NCBI GenBank assembly: GCA_022496205.1 | Contig: WTXD01000025.1 | Coordinates: forward strand, 310,001 to 374,000 | Length of the DNA stretch: 64,000 nt | Reading direction: 5' to 3' | DNA from: Gloeopeniophorella convolvens | Taxonomy: Eukaryota > Basidiomycota > Agaricomycetes > Russulales | Part shown: piece by piece, positions 1-11,888 of the stretch | Layout of the letters: each line of letters opens with the position of its first letter | Numbering within the stretch: the stretch's first letter is position 1 | Translations under genes and position numbers: made by a program | Notes under the pieces: model-generated | What the model was told of the DNA's origin: nothing | Seen by the model: the letters and a program-made list of their open reading frames with translations, nothing else | Database searches by the model: none

Positions 1-1
1 C

Positions 2-680
2 GCGTGGTCCATCTTCTTGATACTTCACATTCCCTCGTTTGGCCCGCAGCAGCAATGCAATCGGGCGATCAAGTATGTCCTTTTATTCGTTAGCCAGGAC
101 TCGGGGATTTCCTTCCTGCACAGCGCATTTGTCGGCCACGTGTCTGCTATGACGGGTTTGATTATGATCTACTTTGTTGTTACCGTGCTCCCCGCCATGC
201 AGGGGAAGCCTAGACCACCCTGGCAGCCCCCGTTCTTAAGCCTGCCCTTCTTACTGCTATTAGGGAACACTATCTACACGATCGTTATGTTGGAGTTGAC
301 TGTCGGTCGCCTCATTTTGCTATTCCAACGATACGGCTGAATTTAGTGCAGGTGCAACGGAACTTCAAGGCGCACGGCGGCGTCATCGATCCCGACCCCG
401 ACGAATGGGCGTTCGGCCAGATCCTCTCGATCATCATGATCTTCATGAATCTGATGGAGGTCATCCAATTCTTCTTTCGATATTTTCCCTCTACCGTGTG
501 GAAAGGAAGGAAGTGGGCAAGGCACCTCCGGCGCCGGTCACACCTCAGGCAAGAGGAGCCGTTATTTCTCAGGGCCTCGGTAGGGCTACTCTGCGTCCGT
601 CTTTGAAGAGCGCTCATGCTGGGTCTACAGCCGCCCGCTACAGCAGAGTGGCCCGGTGGAATGGGGGGCGCAGGCATTGA
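2..680 (+). CDS. Partial multi-pass membrane protein, basidiomycete-specific, 5' end outside window
   Basis: The reading frame is open from base 2, so the gene begins before the window. The visible part encodes two hydrophobic segments joined by a loop containing GPQQQCNRAIKYV, then, after an intron at about 284-351 (GT...AG, phase 0 on both sides, branch-like CTGAAT), a loop VQRNFKAHGGVIDPDPDEW and one more hydrophobic segment. I recognise the style of an uncharacterised multi-pass protein common in Agaricomycetes but no named family, so no function is offered. The tail is best read in the frame rich in Pro/Ala/Ser that ends near 680, which needs one extra base around 470-495. Without it the protein stops at 606. 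Family membership is moderately sure, the 3' end is not. Confidence 0.5.
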
Positions 681-2184
681 CCATGTCAGGGATTCGACCC
701 GCGGCTCGCCCCAGGCCATCATCAAAACTCGAAAAACCTTATAGACCGGTATAAGCAGCTACTCTACGAGAATTCCCCTGTCTTACTTCTTCCTACTGGT
801 CTTATTCTTTCTTAGCACTCCTGAAGCTAAACCAGGCTCAGCTTGTGGACTCTTGTCTCGCCATTCTTGTCTCTTTCGTCTGCCTTTCAAGTTTCTTGTC
901 TGATACCCTTTCACCCCTCACGGTCTGTCTCGTCCCATCTCATTTTCTCCCATCTCATTCTGTGTGAGTAATTCTTGCGTTAGACCTTAACAGCACTGGG
1001 TACATAATCTTGGATCCATCATGCAATAAAGAACATGCACTAGCCCATTATCATGTGTTCGCTGAGGGTTAGGCCAGCGCGAGCAGACAACTAGACAACT
1101 AATAGTCTTCTCGGATCGGGTAAGTGTTGGAAAAGGATGTTCATATTCGTTTTGACTTTCGTTTCGTGGCGCGTGCGTGCGGACAAACGCGCGCGCAGTC
1201 TTTAGTTTCGCGTTGACTTTGCAACCCGGGCCGGCGGCCCGGGGTTTCGAGTTGTGCTTTCGCGCACCGTTCGGCCTCACCCCGAGGCTGATGACTTTGT
1301 TTCTATTGGACCGATTGTTGTGAAAAGCGGGGTGACTGTCGCAGCGGGGAAAATCGCGTTTGACGGAGCTCGTTACAAACGCGTGAGGAACCAGTACAAG
1401 TTACAATACGAATATATACTCGCTGCGACGTCACATGCTATGACATCATTGCCGAACGAGATTGCTACTCCAACACCGATCACTTTGGTACGGTATAGTT
1501 GTGATGCCCTGGGGTCAAGCCACTGTCCCCGAAACTTTCGTCCCTCAGTTCCGTGTCCATTAGAGCGCGCGAGACTGAGACGGCGATTCTTTTCTGCTTA
1601 GAACTGCCCGCGCGCTTTCGAGAACCACCCGATACCCAGGCTATTGATTTCTACAGTGAGGTCAGAGGTCAGAGACTGAAAGGAGTCTAATCCAGTGAAT
1701 ACGAGGAAATTCAACAATAATAATTCATGCCAATTATCGAGAGAAGGCTTCCCTGATGGCCTGAGACGAATTGTTTGAGAGTTTACCTGAACCCGAGACC
1801 GGATGGTGTCGCCCATTGGGTACACACGAGTGAGAAGAGATGGATCTGGTTCTCCACACAGTTGTGTCAAACGGTAAAGAAGAAAGGAGTATATGCTACA
1901 ACTGATCTATGTCCGATATCCTTATCTTGTCACTGTCCGACGATCACGATTCCAACAATTCGTTGGTCCCGAATTACATTAGTACATAGTCACCTTGGGA
2001 ACCAGCTGGTCTTAATTGCACTGAGAACGCCTACAGAATTCTGCAGATCATCTGTGTAGTAAAGTAGTGACAGGCAAATGGTACGCTATGCTTAAGGTAT
2101 AAGCGGGACGGGTGAGAGTGCCGGAGCGCGCCTTGGGGTCATGCGCGCGAGCCTACATCAGCATGCCTTGCTCGCGTCGAAAGG
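681..2184. other. Intergenic stretch without a recognisable gene
   Basis: I see only short unrelated reading frames, without conserved motifs or convincing splice pairs that would join them. It separates the 3' end of the membrane-protein gene on the left from the 3' end of the mitochondrial carrier on the right, so it should hold two convergent transcript ends. Confidence 0.5.
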
Positions 2185-3725
2185 TCACACCCCGGTGAAT
2201 TCGCGTAAATATTCTGTGGTGGCATGTGAGTCTCGTGCTCTATTCCGATATAATCTAACGTACCTCGGGTCAACTCAAACGCTGCAAAAGTGCTTCCTGC
2301 TGCTGGGATACTATTAGAGGTCAGCAATCAAGTCGGACCAGCCAGCGTCGCGCTAATACCTGCGAATAACTGCCGCATATCAGTTCAGTACGGAGTTCAA
2401 GCGTAGTATACGACGAAGTACTCACGACAAGGTGTCAGCCCGCGGAATAACCCAGCTCTGTTTGGACGGTATCTGAGTGAGACTATGAAGTCGACTGGCC
2501 TTGCAGAAGAGACTCACGCTCCAGACTCCGCAACAACAGCCTTGAGCTCACGTGCAATATACTGCACTGGGGTCCCTTTTGGAGGAGTAGTGCGAAGCTG
2601 CACGCGCGACTTGACGACATCTTTAGAAGAGAGGTGGGCTCAGGTTTGCTGGGACGTCAAGACGAATAGGCCGTACCTAGTGGGTAAGAGGAGAGCCAAT
2701 ATGCAATCTGTCGCGGAATAAGACGCCTGTATGAAAGATGGTGCACGACGGAGACGCACTCCTCCTGTTGATCCGCTGGCCAGCAACGCCCATACAGGCA
2801 AGTCGGAGCCGTATACCTTCGTGAACTTGCGTTTCGAATATTCGAACGCTGCACAGCGTTCAATACGCGATACTGAACATAGCTTGCGGACGCACCTGTG
2901 TAGAACCTGCGTGTACGCAAACCCAGAATCAAGCATACGCTCGCAGACCAGAGCCAGTACACTCACCCCGCATACGCAGGGATCTCCCTAGCCACCGTGA
3001 CCTAGCAAGCACCAAGTAAATTATCAGCACCCACGGCGACCAGCACCCAAGCACCGACTCACCCAATATCCACGCATAATCCCGCGCCGGAACCCCCACT
3101 CCGCCCACATCTCCCTCGCAACGTCGCGCAGGCGCTGGTCCCCAGGCGAACCGTACTGCCCCTGCATGCGCACCTTGAACATCTCGACGGGGCTTGCGAG
3201 GATCGCGTTCGCCGCGCCCGCAAGCGCGCCCGCGGCGGCCGTCTCGCGCAGCGAGAGCTGCCCGAAGGGCGAGATGAGCCGCTTCGAGGCGCCGTACGCA
3301 GCGAAGAGCAGCGAGTTGACGCCAGCGATGCCGACGAGGGGGCTGGCCATGCCTTGAGTGCCAGGCGACGGGGTCAGATGCCGCGCATACGGTGAGCGCG
3401 AGGAAGATGCGGACCTTTGTACAGCGCCAGAACGCCCTCGTTCCGCATCGTCTGCGCCAGGATGTCCATGGGCCCTTTCTGTGGTCGAGATCAGACCTGC
3501 GAGGCGAACCAAACATGAGACTCTACACTGACAAACATGCCCTCTGTCACATAAAGTCGGCCTCATGAGCGGGGCGGCGTGATGCAGAGAAGGATGGACT
3601 GAACTCGGTGCGATTTGTGCGCGCGTCTTGACTGTGTCGAGCGGCTGGCCCACCAGGACCTGCGCCGCACCTCCGAAGCTGCCCGCGATAAGCTCGTTGA
3701 CTGTCTCAAGCGACTTGGACGGCAT
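2185..3725 (-). CDS. Mitochondrial carrier family (SLC25) protein with 13 exons
   Basis: A six-helix inner-membrane exchanger. All three repeats are visible: QPLDTVKTRAQ in repeat 1, SPVEMFKVRMQ in repeat 2 and YPLDVVKSRVQ in repeat 3 (PxD/ExxK/R signatures). The ATG at 3725 precedes PSKSLETVNELIAGSFGG. I could place every splice site: exons 3605-3725, 3533-3543, 3415-3478, 3063-3352, 2967-3001, 2896-2906, 2760-2848, 2677-2707, 2518-2620, 2426-2457, 2360-2369, 2264-2310 and 2185-2213. They sum to 873 bases, i.e. 290 residues plus stop, a usual length for the family. Three exons are only 11, 11 and 10 bases long, and all supply conserved residues (KGMF, FYT, LIR). The substrate is not determined. 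The sequence resembles the carnitine/ornithine/YMC1 group. The gene is intact. Confidence 0.93.
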
Positions 3726-4209
3726 AGCTCTGTCGGATTGTGGTGGTGGTGAGAACGAATGAGCGCAGCGCGCATGCCATAGCGAACATCGAGTGACGCG
3801 ATAATCCGGCAACAATGGCGACCGACGTTCCCGCACGCGGCGTGGCGCATTCTAGCGCCGGCCAAGTTCGACACTGACGGCTATTCAATAACTGAGATGG
3901 ATTGGAGGGTCGCCCTGCGAGACGCAGACGATCCCAGGGTTTCCTACTACAGACACATATGAGGTAACAATATGGGTGACTATTATACTGAGTCCGATGC
4001 CATTGTGCGGGATGAGCCAGATCTAACGAGAGGAGGATTGCAGGAGAGTCCGAGGATGCATTGGTAGAGTTACAAGCGTGCTGTGCGGGGTCGCACCGGA
4101 GTAGTGAGCGTGCGATAACAGATGAAGATTCGAGAGTGGAGAGGGGTCTGGTATAAGCAGATTGAAAGGCGAGCAATGACTGGGTGACGAGGAGGGTGAA
4201 GGCGAACGC
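3726..4209. other. Intergenic: promoter side of the carrier gene and 3' side of the Bem2-like gene
   Basis: About 480 bases between the start of the mitochondrial carrier and the stop of the large RhoGAP gene, both on the minus strand. No further gene or clear TATA element is visible. Confidence 0.4.
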
Positions 4210-7200
4210 TCAACGGGGGGTAGGGGTAGAGGTTTCTGCTTCGGCGTCCTCCTCTTCTTCCTCAGGAATGGGTTCGTCGAACTCGTCATCTTCATCCTGA
4301 TCCACCTCTCCGTCCGCCTCGTCGAAGATGGTGTGGAACTGCAGAAGGTGCCACAAAATCAGAGGGCTATCATGCCAGCAATAAGCGTGGCTTACGTGGG
4401 TGACGAGGGCTTTCACAAGCCTGTTGGTATGCTGCATGTTCGACATGATCATGAGGAAATCATTGTGGGGTGCCCGCAACAGATTCGGGCTGAAAACAAT
4501 AGCCAGCGCGTCCGTTGTCATTTGATTTTGTTCCTCGTAATCGGTCACTCTGAAGTTCTGTTTAGACGATTACATGCCATGAAAATGCATGATCACTCAC
4601 TTATCAAGGTGCTCGACCACGCGTCTCAAGATATCGAAGTTGTATCGAGGCAACGCTTGGATTACTGTCCGAATCCGCTCGATCCGGGTGTTGAAATCCT
4701 CGATTTCTATGAAGATGGGCAAAGGCAGTCAGTTGGGTAGATCGGAGGGAAATTAGGTGTACTGACGCATCGCCTTGATGATATCGTGGTATGAATAAGA
4801 TGGGAATGCAGGCTCGGGCAGCACACGGAACCATGTTTTGATGAGGTCGCAGACCGCGTAGATGTCGGTGGACGAGGTGACAGGCCACAGTCCTGCACAT
4901 ACCAATCAGTGAACGCGATCACATTGGAGGACATTGGCCTACCTCGGTTCAAAGCTTCCTTCAGGGCAGTCACTTCTGACGTTGCACCAGCAATGCGGTC
5001 TGATATGAGGTGTGAGTAAACTGGGCCTTGATGCCGAACAGATCATCTTACAAATGCCAACTTCGGTTAAACCGCGCGCTTCGACTTCTAAAAGGCACTT
5101 CTCTAGGAACGACGGTATAGCACCAAGCGGGATAGCAGCGCCGCCTGCCTCGCGCTGGAGCAAGAACTCAAGATCGACCCCAAACACTGGGCAGGTATAT
5201 TAGTACTTAGTGACAGGGACTAGCAATAGGTCACATACCAGCTGTCGGATCCCGCGTTGCGGTCGCTGGGCGATCGTGTATATGATCGGCCAACTGAGGC
5301 TTGGGCGAGTTCCCAAGGTACGTCAGCCGCCTCTTCGCCGCCGTCTTCGATACATGGTCGATCGTCCGGATCCACTTGTTCATGTCCGCCTTTGACGCAG
5401 CCTGCAGGAGGTAGTGCCCGCCATCTTCGATGTCAAGCTGGATCGCATACGAGCGCTCGTAGTTCGTGAGGTGCGTTACGCGCGCGTCGACGACGCTCAG
5501 CACAAGCGCAGGCTTGCCTGTCGGCGCAAAGTCGAGCTCGGCAGCCGTGCGCCGGGCTCCGTTGACGTCGACGTGATCCAGGGCAAACGCGTTCGAGATC
5601 GGCCGCATGAGCTGCTGGAAGAACGTTGTCGAGCTGCTCTTCTTCGTCCGGTGCTGCCGCTGCGCGGGTGTGTACTGCCGCCGCATGTGCATCGCCTTGG
5701 CAAGGTACTCCTCGCGCTTGTCAATGCGGTGCTGTTCCTGCTTGCGCTCCTTCTCGAGCCGCTCGCGCACGTTGCGGTCGCGCTTGTTCTTCTCCAGCTG
5801 AGCAAGAATGAGCTTCTGAAACGGGCGCTGGCTGCGCTTCGGTTGAGGCCCTGCATGTGGGTGCGCTGCCTCCCAGTGGGCGTCCTCGCGAAGAGCGCGA
5901 AGGTCGAATTGGGTCAGGTTGGCTTCCCGTTCGATGGCGTTCAGACGTTCCAAATCGCGTGGATCCGGCCCGCGCCTGAGAGTACTGCGCGAGGCAGAAG
6001 ACAAAGGGAGCGAGTCGTGAACCAAATTACACAGTTGGCTGCAAAGGACCGATCAGTCCCTCGAAAGCTCACGTGCCGCGGGAGTACTCACCGGCGCTTG
6101 TCAAAGTTGACAAGGCCGCTGACCTCCGTCGGCGAAGGTAGCACATCTGGAAGGCTGAATATCTCCAGCATGCGCTCCAGCGTCCAGCCAATATCGGTGA
6201 TCAGTTTCGGCGAGCTCTGCGAGGGGCGATAGCCAGGCTGGCTCAACATCGCGGTGAGGCTGTCTGAACCCGTCCGGCGCCCGCTCGCCACGTTCGTCCA
6301 CGCGCGGCTGTACACGCGGCTCTCCGGGCTGAGAATCGCAGACGTGAGGACGAACTCGACGAAGGTCCGGATGCAGCGCCGCTCGGACGGTGGTAGTTGC
6401 AACTCGTCCGAATCGCTCTTGTCCCGACACACCTCTACTGCGCGCAGGAGTAGCTCCAGCCTTGTCTGACGGGCGTGTAACCCAATGCGCGGAGCGACAA
6501 CCTTGGAGACCAGCCATTTACGGAGGACATGGTGAGCGCGAAGGCAGCTCCGCAGGCCAGGAGGGAACAGGCGATATAGCGGCTCCTGGGAAAGCTCAGA
6601 AACGAGTGGCGTCTGTGTCACCTCCACCAGGTGGGAATATATGTTCTGGACGTCAATGTCGTCGCCGGTGGAGGTGACATCCCGTGGGAGGAACCAGCCA
6701 ACGCGATCGGCGCTCTGTATCTCCAGGAGATCTGCGGCGGTGAAAAGGTCCTACAAAAGGTTCAGCAGAGCCAACACGAAGGAACTTAAGGCGCTTACTT
6801 CTTCCGTCACATTACGGAATGCGGCTGCAGCCATAATGTTGAAGCTCCCAACGAGCTCCTCAGGGGTCATCTTGTCAATGTCAGGAAGGTCAACGTAGTT
6901 CATCGATCCTGATGGCGATATCCTATGCTCCTGAGTTGAAAGTCCTGGAACACTGGGACGCAGAGTCTGGGAGGTGAAAAGGGTAGCCAATGCTTGTATC
7001 CGGGCCTTCAAGTATGTCCAGCTTTCTGTGACTTCCGGCTCGGCATGATGGGGTGAATCTGGCATCGCATGGTCCGCGCTGCTCTCAAGGAAAGACTTGA
7101 CAGAAGAATGAAGCGCGCCATCATCGAGGATGTCCTGGGACCCTCCGCCGCTGCTCAGCCACTCGCTTATGACTTCGACTATGTCAGCACGGACACGGCC

Positions 7201-10200
7201 GACCTGTGCGAGGCTGGCAGGCGAAGGGAGGTTCACAATTGCGGCGCTGACGTAGCGCTTGCGCAGGAGCTGGAACTCACGGTCAGCACGGAAGGCGCCA
7301 GGCACGATCGCGGCGGACGTACCTCGAAAAAGACGAGCGGTGTTAGGAAGCTCCGGAATACGTTCCACCAGATTGAAGAGAAGTCGCCGCGGTCGAGCCG
7401 CGCGTCGCGCGCCCGGCTGCCCCCGAGGGGCATCTCGCCGTTGTCGTCTGCGATCGAGACTGACACACCCGGCAGGCCGTGCACAAGCACGTCTACGAGG
7501 CGCTCGAGCGTGCCCGCCTGGACAACGACGCGCACGGGACGCTCCGTGGGGTGCTCGGGGATAACGAGACTCGTGCGCGCCGAAATAGATGGCAGCGAGT
7601 TACGTCGAGCGAGGCTTGCCTTGCGGTCGAGGTTGTGTGACGATCCCGGCTTGACGCGTATTGAGGGCGCGCGCGTCATCGGCTTCTCCGCGACACCAAA
7701 GCCCTGTTCGATGATGGTACTTGGTGGGCGGGAGGGAACCCGTGACGATGGGCGCGACGAGGAGACTTCTTTGCCAGGGCTGACGAGTAGAACAAGCTCG
7801 CCGTCGAATATAGGAATGACTGTGCCCCCAAAATCGCGACCCGGACCCGAATCTGGTGCGCCAAAGCTCCGTCTCCGCGTGTCCTCACGGCGTATGGTGA
7901 AGTCGCCACTACGGATTGACCGTACGTCGTCGAAGTTGAGCTGCTTTGGCCCGCCGCTTTCCAAACGACCGCGCAGAAGCTGCGCACGATCAATGAAGCT
8001 AACGTAAGGAAGGTGATCGGGGAAGAGCAGGGGGCTGAGGCTCATGTTTGTGAAGGCCTGAGACGACGTATTTGACAGCCTCGTCCAGAAGTGGGGCTCA
8101 TAGAGGCCTCTGCGGCGTGGTTCAGCTGCCAGAGACATAGTCATGAATTGGTCGATCCTGCAGAACGTGAACACAGTAAGCATCAGTAGGACGTGCAGAA
8201 TGGAAACGCATACCGAGAGAATTTGCCAGATAAACCGCGCATGCTTCCCTCGGACGAGCTATGCACACGCCATGCATCCAACAGCCTAGTCACCGCCTCC
8301 GTCCACCCTTCTGTGCCCACAGTCAACTTGCGAGGGCACAGCGAGAATGCGGTGCGGAATCCCTCGAAGTCATCCTTGGCGGAACGCAGAGGACGCACGG
8401 AGAGTGTATCTCCCTCGGGAAGCCTCGCGCGATCAATCGACGCACGTATGCGCTCGCACGCGTTTCCTCCCCAGAACGTCAGGCGCGTCTCGACAGTGTC
8501 GCCTCCCGCACGCGCGACCCAGCCCTCGACCGTCGCACGTACTCCAGCATCAATGCGGCGCCACGTCTTGTCGAGTCGGGCGACCGGGCGCGAGCACAGA
8601 GCACTGAAGATCGCGCGCCAAGAGCACTCGTCGCCCGTCACGCGGCACAACTCGCCGACGCGGACCCAGGCAGAGATCACCTCGGAACGCGTATATGTGC
8701 GCGACGTGCGCGAATATGGATCGCCAGGGAGCGGGGATGCACGCATACTAGCGGCGGAGTCAGGGGCGAGGGCGTGCAGAAGGACAAGTTTGGTTAGCCA
8801 GTGCGGACGCCCCTCACTGCCGAGGAAGTGGGAAACCACGGAACGGGGGTCGGTAGTTTCTTGTGAGGGATAAGAAGGACGTTCCAGAGGGGTGGGAATG
8901 GCCGTCAGACAATCCTCCACAGTGAGGTTCTCTGGTAGGCCCTCGAGCATGCGCCGGTTGAAGACAAACAGGCTGTGGGCAATCTCCTGGGGTTTAAGTC
9001 GAATGAGGACGTCCTTCGTGAACCCATCACGTTCCAGTAGCGCCAGGGAAATGTCTTGACTATTCCCGGATCCAGATGGCCTATGGCCCGTATCTAGGGA
9101 CGCCTTCGACGGAGACGTGGTGATGACTGACACTGCCCCCGAATCCAACATCAACGCCTCTTGAAGTGATATTGCCCCACTGTTGCTCGGGCGGGGTGAG
9201 AATGTGTTGACATTTGGGGAAAATGAATTAATGTCGGTGGATGGGGTCTGCAGAATGGGCGACTGGGCGTATATTGCCTGCACCGATGAGGAAACCGGTA
9301 GCGTTGGCCCGCCGAGGAGTTCGTTATTGTGTGCTAGATCGGGAATTGTTTCGCGCCGGAAATCGTTCCATACAGCCTCGTCAGAGGGCTTCCCATGGAA
9401 CCGCAAGTACTCCCCCGCGAGCCAGGCCACCCGTGCGCGCCCATCCTCCTTCGCGTCCGCGTCGGCACCGTTCACGAGGTAGGTACAGCAGCGTACGAAC
9501 TCGAACTCGACCTTGTCCGCGCCGAGAGCCACAGGGAGGGCGAAAAGTACTGAGAGTGCATAATCTTGCCACGCAGCACGACCAGCGTTTTGATCGGAAG
9601 GCCGCTGCGCGTCTCCATCGCCCGCAGCTATGCTGGCCAATGAGAATGTGGTCGCGAATACAGCTTCATGAACGAGCGCTTCAAGTGTGCCTTTTTCCAC
9701 GGCGCCGGCGGAGTCTAGCACCAATTCGGGATGTGTCCGCCGGCCCCAGAACGCACGCTTTCTCTTCGCCGTTTGAGGCTTGGCCTCCAACTTGGATTTA
9801 TCCGACGTGGCGTCATCAGCCTGGCTCGCGTCCTCCTCCTCTTCTTCTTCTTCTGCAGGTACAATGCCAATGGGGAACAGCTCCTTGATCTCAGCCGCCC
9901 GATCGTTTGGAGGCTTGTAGAACTGGAGCTTAGTTCCACGCAAGACAAGTTTGAACGGCTTCCAATTTTTAGCAACCGCAGGTTGGCCGTACGTTGTCCC
10001 GCGGAAATTGGGGACGGAAAAGTCTGTCGAGCGACTGATAAAGCCCGAATGGAAGGTGATCTGTGAGGCTCGCTTCTCCCTGGTCGGGTCAGGTACATCC
10101 GCTTCCACCGGTTCGATGATCTTTGGGGGTGGAAGGAGAGCTGTATCGGCCGCCGGTGTGGGGATGTTGCCGTACGTAGTTGGGGTCGGCGCATGGGTCT

Positions 10201-11171
10201 TACTGCTGGGTCCTAGAGCAAACGGGAATGCGCCACGGCCTCCGGAAGGTACAGTGTTGGCCCTGTCTTTGGCCAATGCATTCAAGTCGTAAGCTCTTTC
10301 AGACGCATTCGACGTCTTTCGCGCTGGACTGGGCGGTCCAAGTTTGGACGCAGACAGCTTCGAAGGGAGTTTGGGAGTAAAGGAATGCGAACGAACGTGA
10401 AGCAAAGGTGCGCTGCTACCAGATGGAGGTGTAGCCGGTGAAGGACTCAGGGATGCGGGCGAAGATGGTGCAGAGGAAAGATCAGCAGAGGAGCCAGTCG
10501 TGTTGATCGTAGGGAATGGGTGCCTCTGGTGTGGAAGTGACGCAGTCGGCGAATGACTGGGGCTACCTGCACGGTACTGGTGTACCCTATCTTGAAAGTC
10601 GTTCGAAACAGGGGTCGATGGCGCAGAGGAACTAAACTTTCCAAGTTCTTCAGCCGAGCGCGACCACGGCTTGCGAGATAGGTTTCGTAGATCACCAAGG
10701 TCTGCCGACCCCTTCTTGCTGGGTGATGGGGAAGGGGGCATTGGACCGTCCGCTCCGGTCTGTACGCGAGCAAGCGAAAGATCATAGACAGACCTTGAAA
10801 GAACTCAGCGTCATCAAGGATAGACTCCCGTCAAATGTGGTGGATACTGACCTGCTGGCGCTGTGGGTCGGAGACTGAATATAAGGCTCGCTCTGGATAG
10901 AGGGGAAGATGGGGCGAAGGTCGGTAGGATGCGAAATTTTTGGTTTGCGCACGAACGAACTGGAGCTGGATCGCGGTTCGGAGGGTGTGGCAGAGGGAGG
11001 CCGAGGACCGGATTGGTTTCTGGTGAACCATTTCGCAGGCTTGGACAGCAACTGCGAGAAACCAGAGGGGGAGGTGGCGCGAGGGAATGCAGTGGTGGAT
11101 GTTGCACCGGCGGAAGAAGGATCGTAGGGGCCCAGTGACTGAGGCGGCGGGGGATTACGACGAGGGCGCAT
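4210..11171 (-). CDS. Bem2-type Rho GTPase-activating protein (PH, RasGEF-like, PH, RhoGAP)
   Basis: A very large signalling protein, about 2,100 residues. The ATG at 11171 opens a Ser/Pro-rich exon. After an intron at about 10763-10793 comes an 850-codon exon with a PH-like segment (LVLRGTKLQFYKPP) and a CDC25/RasGEF-like segment (LKPQEIAHSLFVFNRRMLEGLP). Further exons carry the rest of that helical region, then a second PH domain (about 5300-5600) and a C-terminal RhoGAP domain (about 4290-5190). The arginine-finger motif GIYRIAGA is rebuilt across an intron near 5000-5030. Other RhoGAP signatures are PEPAFPSY and DALAIVFSPNLLR. The protein ends in an acidic tail rich in Glu/Asp. The domain order and length match yeast Bem2, a GAP for Rho1/Cdc42 acting in polarity and bud or hyphal growth. 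Whether the RasGEF part is catalytic cannot be judged. Confidence 0.88.
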
Positions 11172-11864
11172 GGTGGGGAATGTTCAAGGACCCGGCGCGG
11201 GCTGAGTTATGAGGAGTGAAATGCAAGGTCCGACTGAGCGCGTGAAGCGACAGAGAATCATGTATATGTCAAGTGCATGACGGACGGCACGATCAACAGG
11301 CGGGGTGCAGAGCAAAGGAGATGCAGATAAGCAGTCAGAAGAAGCAAAGGAAGCAAAACGCCAGGTCAGCGAGGGCGGGACACATATGGAGATGGCACAC
11401 ACCCAGGCCTGAATGAGTTGAAGGGATCCTTCACAACTTGCCTATTCTGCGCCGAGGATAGCAAGACGTGAATATATGCAGGTAGGATGAGCGTATATTG
11501 CCGTAAGGTCTAAAGAAGCGTGTACGGCGTGGAAGCAGTAACGAAGAGAGTAGATCCCACCCGCTGAAGGAGTTTTAAGGAAGGCGCGCGAGATATGTGG
11601 TGTACGGTGGATGAGAGAGCGTGATGGGGAAAGGAAAGGATGAGAGGACAACGAGCAGGCCGCGTCGGTCTGGCGAGGGAGGCTCGCAATGGAGAGAGCA
11701 CTGGAAGCCGATCCACAGCGTGCTCAATGGGAATATTTTCCAAGAATGGTCAGCGTTATCCGACCGTGTCGACCGCTTCCCGCCCTCTTCGATCAAACCC
11801 TTGTCAGCAACGTCCTGTCATCCTTCCCGCGTCTCGCTTGTCAGCCCCTCCGATACATTGCTCC

Positions 11865-11888
11865 GTTTCTCGTTTCTCGTTTCTCGTT
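11865..11888 (+). repeat. TTTCTCG short tandem repeat
   Basis: Three tandem copies of a GTTTCTC unit, followed by a partial one, in a polypyrimidine stretch about 700 bases upstream of the Bem2-like gene. It is probably simple sequence without a specific role. Confidence 0.7.

Noticed and set aside
7069..8007. 312-codon plus-strand frame inside the Bem2-like gene
   Set aside because: Antisense shadow of GC-rich coding exons; low-complexity Arg/Ser/Pro and no conserved block.
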